Shown piece by piece: positions 63,571-64,000 of a stretch of DNA of 64,000 nucleotides. The DNA comes from Thermotoga caldifontis AZM44c09 (lineage in GTDB: Bacteria; Thermotogota; Thermotogae; Thermotogales; DSM-5069), in contig NZ_AP014509.1 of assembly GCF_000828655.1 (NCBI RefSeq), positions 1,798,001 through 1,862,000 of the forward strand, given 5' to 3'. The notes beneath the pieces are model-generated. The model was given only the letters and a program-made list of their open reading frames with translations, was not told the DNA's origin and did not search any database. The number at the start of each line of letters is the position of its first letter. Within the stretch, counting starts at the first letter, position 1. Both the position numbers and the translations under genes were made by a program.

Positions 63571-64000
63571 ACCAATTCCTCCTTTCCGATCAGGTATCTC
63601 TTTATCCTGAACGTCTCGAACTCTCCTTCGTAATCCAGCGGCTCGGCAACGACGTTGAAGGCAACCGGTATCGATGTCGCTCTGGAAACTTCTTTCACGA
63701 TCTCTTCACCTTCTCTGATCACATCCACCGTGGTCTGATTTCCAAGGTTCGTGTTGTTTATCAGGTAGTCGACCTCGATCGAAGCGGCGCGCTGGATCCT
63801 CTCGATGTGGTGGCAGATCTTTTCCACCGTATCGCAGAAGGGTCTTCGAGCGTTTATGACGAAATAAACATCGGCGTCCGAAAGGTATTCTTTCAGCGAA
63901 CCGATGACGATGCTGCCTTTTTCATCGCCCCCAACATCGAGCACCACCAGATAGCTCGGATTCTGCAGATAACCAACCACAGCCGCATCGATCAGAGGAA
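63567..64000 (-). CDS. MinD/Mrp-like nucleotide-binding protein linked to the oxidoreductase (5' end cut by window edge)
   Basis: The frame is open to base 64000, continuing upstream of the first possible GTG (63980) as DAAVVGYLQNP, so the N-terminus and P-loop lie outside. The visible part (YLVVLDVGGDEKGSIVIGSL, YFVINARRPF, VDYLINNTNLGNQTT) has the look of a SIMIBI-class ATPase such as those found before KOR/VOR operons. Function unknown; an assembly or regulation role for the oxidoreductase is possible. Confidence 0.65.
   Translation of the reverse strand, partial: PLIDAAVVGYLQNPSYLVVLDVGGDEKGSIVIGSLKEYLSDADVYFVINARRPFCDTVEKICHHIERIQRAASIEVDYLINNTNLGNQTTVDVIREGEEIVKEVSRATSIPVAFNVVAEPLDYEGEFETFRIKRYLIGKEELV

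Noticed and set aside
1-64000. CRISPR array, insertion sequence or prophage
   Set aside because: No regularly spaced repeats, transposase, integrase or phage structural genes are visible on either strand.

Overview
The window looks like chromosomal DNA of a thermophilic, anaerobic, fermentative bacterium of the Thermotogota, most likely a Thermotoga/Pseudothermotoga relative. The evidence is gene content: a hydrogenase-maturation set (HydG, HydE, HydF plus two small proteins of the TM1266 and TM1268 type), a B12-dependent NrdJ ribonucleotide reductase, a ferredoxin-dependent 2-oxoacid oxidoreductase, a Rex regulator, an isoaspartyl methyltransferase with the C-terminal extension known from T. 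maritima, and dense overlapping operons with frequent TTG/GTG starts behind GGAGGTG-like ribosome sites. The genus is an inference. I see no insertion sequence, prophage, CRISPR array or rRNA.

Left part, 1-9.4 kb, all on the minus strand: a redox cluster (lipoamide dehydrogenase, a small [2Fe-2S] protein, and an FAD oxidoreductase cut by the left edge), then recJ - ruvX - tRNA-Arg(CCG) - mreB - flgF - flgG ending at a clear terminator. 9.5-18.2 kb, plus strand: a beta-CASP nuclease-like protein, then metG - gyrA - archease - lexA - STAS protein - rpiB - histone-deacetylase-like hydrolase, with nearly every pair overlapping. 18.2-24.8 kb, minus strand: a six-gene uptake and catabolic operon with a BMP-type binding protein, ATPase, two permeases, an RpiR regulator and an FGGY kinase.

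25-41.8 kb, mostly minus strand: nrdJ behind rex, isoaspartyl dipeptidase with a zinc-ribbon protein, argF, a nitroreductase, purA-purB-argS-phosphoesterase, a chemoreceptor and cstA with a small partner. On the plus strand here are a DUF1292-type protein and a cold-shock gene. 42-49.3 kb, mostly plus strand: tRNA-Val(GAC), inositol-phosphatase-like gene, tsaE, lon, engB, a 28-residue peptide gene flanked by a long-range inverted repeat, a membrane HD-GYP phosphodiesterase and an aldo/keto reductase. A SwrB-like membrane coiled-coil gene lies on the opposite strand, overlapping the HD-GYP gene tail to tail.

49.3-53.5 kb, minus strand: the [FeFe]-hydrogenase maturation operon, preceded by a near-consensus Rex operator lying exactly over its -10 element. 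Since rex itself is in the window, this suggests that NADH/NAD+ balance controls hydrogenase assembly. 53.6-60.6 kb, plus strand: pcm, a large alpha-2-macroglobulin-like protein with a CTEQ thioester, an HExxH membrane protein starting inside its 3' end, and a DUF1175 protein: a compact cell-envelope cassette. Right end, minus strand: the 2-oxoacid:ferredoxin oxidoreductase operon (D-A-B-C order) with an NTPase-like gene cut by the edge.

Start codons were chosen from ribosome-site spacing and family alignment from memory. Promoters and hairpins were read by eye, and no searches or folding calculations were run.
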